Part shown: positions 13,438-14,797 of the stretch, piece by piece
Layout of the letters: each line of letters opens with the position of its first letter
How positions within the stretch are numbered: position 1 is the first letter of the stretch
NCBI GenBank assembly: GCA_041581055.1
Contig: JBFGCT010000099.1
Coordinates: 1 to 14,797, forward strand
DNA: 14,797 nt
DNA from: JBFGCT01 sp041581055
GTDB lineage: Bacteria > Actinomycetota > Acidimicrobiia > Acidimicrobiales > Ilumatobacteraceae
Direction of reading: 5' to 3'
Notes under the pieces: model-generated
Database searches by the model: none
What the model saw: the letters and a program-made list of their open reading frames with translations, nothing else
What the model was told of the DNA's origin: nothing
Translations under genes and position numbers: made by a program

Positions 13438-13749
13438 CTTCTCCCCGCCCGCCTGCGCGAGCGATCGCGGATTCACCGAGGAGGAGAGATGTCGGTCGAC
13501 GACCGGACACGATTGAACCTGCACCGCAAACTCGAAGCGGTGCTCGGAGCCCAGGAGGCCGACACGCTCATGGCCCACCTCCCGCCCGTCACCTGGCAGG
13601 ACGTTGCGACCAAGGACGACCTGCGTGTCCTCTCCTCCGACCTCCGCGCCGAGATCGCCAAGTCGGTCGACCGCCAGACCCGCTGGATGGTCACCTTCAT
13701 CTGCGCCTGGAGCGCGGTCGTCGTGACCGCCGTGCGCCTGCTGTTCTGA
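13438..13749 (+). repeat. Duplicated segment, copy 2
   Basis: It matches 12326-12658 as described there. Third-position differences between the two genes are few, so the copying is recent or the copies are kept alike by gene conversion. Confidence 0.85.
13489..13749 (+). CDS. Small coiled-coil membrane protein, copy 2
   Basis: 86 residues from ATG 13489, with GAGGAGGAGAG directly upstream, a better ribosome site than that of copy 1. The first 49 residues are identical to copy 1. Residues after SSDLRAE lack seven residues found in copy 1, so the coiled coil is one heptad shorter. The membrane span and the end VRLLF are kept, with a single change (A to T) in the span. It is divergent from the antitoxin gene and convergent with the last gene of the window. 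Function is unknown, as for copy 1. Confidence 0.8.
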   Translation: MSVDDRTRLNLHRKLEAVLGAQEADTLMAHLPPVTWQDVATKDDLRVLSSDLRAEIAKSVDRQTRWMVTFICAWSAVVVTAVRLLF

Positions 13750-13848
13750 TCGCTTGGCGGGGCCGTTCGCTCTCGCGAGTTCGTGGTTGCGTCAACGCCA
13801 CATCGCCGAAGCTCGTGCTTCACGACTGCCGCGAGTCAGCGGTGTTGA

Positions 13849-14797
13849 TCACGCTTCGGCGTCGGGAGTGGGCGGGAGCGCCCCGGGCTCGTCGCTCGCC
13901 GTCTCGCTTCTCCCCCGGCCCAGGCCGACTCGCCGCCGCACGTCCCCGACCGGCTTCGTGACCGGCTCGGTGCGGCGCTTGGTCCAATCGGTCACCCTCC
14001 GCGCCCGATCGGTCGTGACGTCCCGCACCTTCCCGATCGAGTCGGTCAGCGACGGCATCACGACCGGTTCGATGTCCGGCGGGTCCAGCGTCCGCCGGGC
14101 CGCGAAGTCGGTGACGGTCGCGGTCATGGCGTCGGCGTGGCGGACGAGCCGGCGGCGGGCGATCGGTTCGAGCCCCTCGTAGCCCGTCGGCGTCCCGACC
14201 TGCCGGAGGAAGTCGGCCAGCTCGTCGACGAGCTGCGCGTCGAGCTGGCGTTGCTGCGTGAGCTCGCGGTCGACGTCGGCGATCGTGCGCTCGAGGTGCT
14301 GCGGCTCGACGGTGCGGACCCGCTCGACCCGCAGCCGATGCCAGCTCGCCAGGTTGTGCTCGGCGGCGGCGAGCAGGGCGAGGGTGTTGGAGAACTCGGC
14401 CTCGATCAGCTTGGTCGCCTGGCTCGACCGGCTCTGCGCGGTCCAGCCGACCTCGGCCGCGTGCAGCCGCTTCAGCAGGTACAGGCGGGTCCGCTCGACG
14501 GTTGCCACGATCTCGGGCCGGAGGTCGTCGACGCTGCCCCAGTCGGTCGCCGTCAGCGTCTCGCCGCCGATGACCGACTCGGCGAGCGGGGTGAGCACCC
14601 GGTGGTGGGCGACGACCTGGCCGACCTGGTCGGTGCGGATGAGGTCGCGGATGTCGTCGACCTTCTGCTCGACCCGTTCGACGGCGTCGGCGAGGTTCTT
14701 GATCGACGCCTGGAGGGCGAGCGTGATCGCCGCGGTCTTGAGCTGGAGGAGGTCGGGCCCGGCCGGGACCTGCTTCCAGTCGAGGTTGCCGGCGAAG
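13849..14797 (-). CDS. Helical coiled-coil-rich protein, partial (start off the right edge)
   Basis: The minus-strand frame stays open to the right edge, so the 5' end is missing; the GTG at 14598 is internal and not the start. About 315 residues are seen. The first part includes LKTAAITLALQASIKNLADA and ERVEQKVDDI, an amphipathic helix-rich stretch typical of coiled coils. The middle is also helical, rich in Leu/Ala/Glu/Arg, and the last about 65 residues are Arg/Pro-rich and probably disordered. No enzyme motif, signal peptide or membrane span is seen. I do not recognise the family. The 99-nt convergent gap to copy 2 (13750-13848) shows no strong terminator. Confidence 0.75.
   Translation of the reverse strand, partial: FAGNLDWKQVPAGPDLLQLKTAAITLALQASIKNLADAVERVEQKVDDIRDLIRTDQVGQVVAHHRVLTPLAESVIGGETLTATDWGSVDDLRPEIVATVERTRLYLLKRLHAAEVGWTAQSRSSQATKLIEAEFSNTLALLAAAEHNLASWHRLRVERVRTVEPQHLERTIADVDRELTQQRQLDAQLVDELADFLRQVGTPTGYEGLEPIARRRLVRHADAMTATVTDFAARRTLDPPDIEPVVMPSLTDSIGKVRDVTTDRARRVTDWTKRRTEPVTKPVGDVRRRVGLGRGRSETASDEPGALPPTPDAEA

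Noticed and set aside
13750..13848. Imperfect hairpin around GTGGTTGCGTCAACGCCAC as a terminator
   Set aside because: The stem needs a 3-nt bulge and leaves a very small loop, with no T-run after it.

Overview
This is a high-GC bacterial window with actinobacterial habits. The evidence is two DUF222/HNH proteins of the mycobacterial 13E12 type, an actinobacterial-type LexA box, several promoters placed so close to the start codon that the mRNAs are probably leaderless, GTG starts, Pro/Thr-rich lipoproteins and strong G/C at third codon positions. An acidimicrobial (Ilumatobacter-like) actinomycete is my best guess, by overall style only. No rRNA, tRNA, CRISPR array, transposase or integrase is visible.

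Layout. The 3' end of a DUF222/HNH gene (2-310) faces a single-pass membrane protein (370-1155, minus). A two-gene unit follows on plus: a short exported peptide with four NPA(E/F)P repeats (1364-1687), then 7 nt later a ferritin-like protein with a complete diiron ligand set (1695-2498). A COG1672-type ATPase with a winged-helix end (2559-3635, minus) is preceded by twin TACCA-N5-TGGTA palindromes. Next come a cupin (3754-4290), an exported protein and lipoprotein whose genes overlap at ATGA (4358-5338, 5335-5895), and a secreted protein with a short collagen-like stretch (6021-6698). A full-length DUF222/HNH gene (6792-8081) has a LexA/SOS box inside its promoter.

A metabolic pair follows: a short-chain dehydrogenase (8267-9103) overlapping an epoxide-hydrolase-like gene (9096-9989), which converges on and overlaps a two-module VOC protein (9973-10950, minus). 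The right part holds a Cys-rich unknown protein that may be frameshifted near its start (11303-12223), then two near-identical small coiled-coil membrane genes (12377-12658, 13489-13749). These two bracket a VapBC-type toxin-antitoxin pair (12706-13363, minus). The window ends inside a helical, coiled-coil-rich protein (13849-14797, minus).

How it fits together. This looks like an accessory region made of small independent units, not one pathway. The strongest candidate for something undescribed is the NPAEP-repeat peptide with its diiron partner. The best supported regulatory observations are the SOS box inside a leaderless promoter, the twin operator at the ATPase gene, and the duplicated membrane gene around the toxin-antitoxin pair. 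All family calls come from reading motifs; no database search was run.
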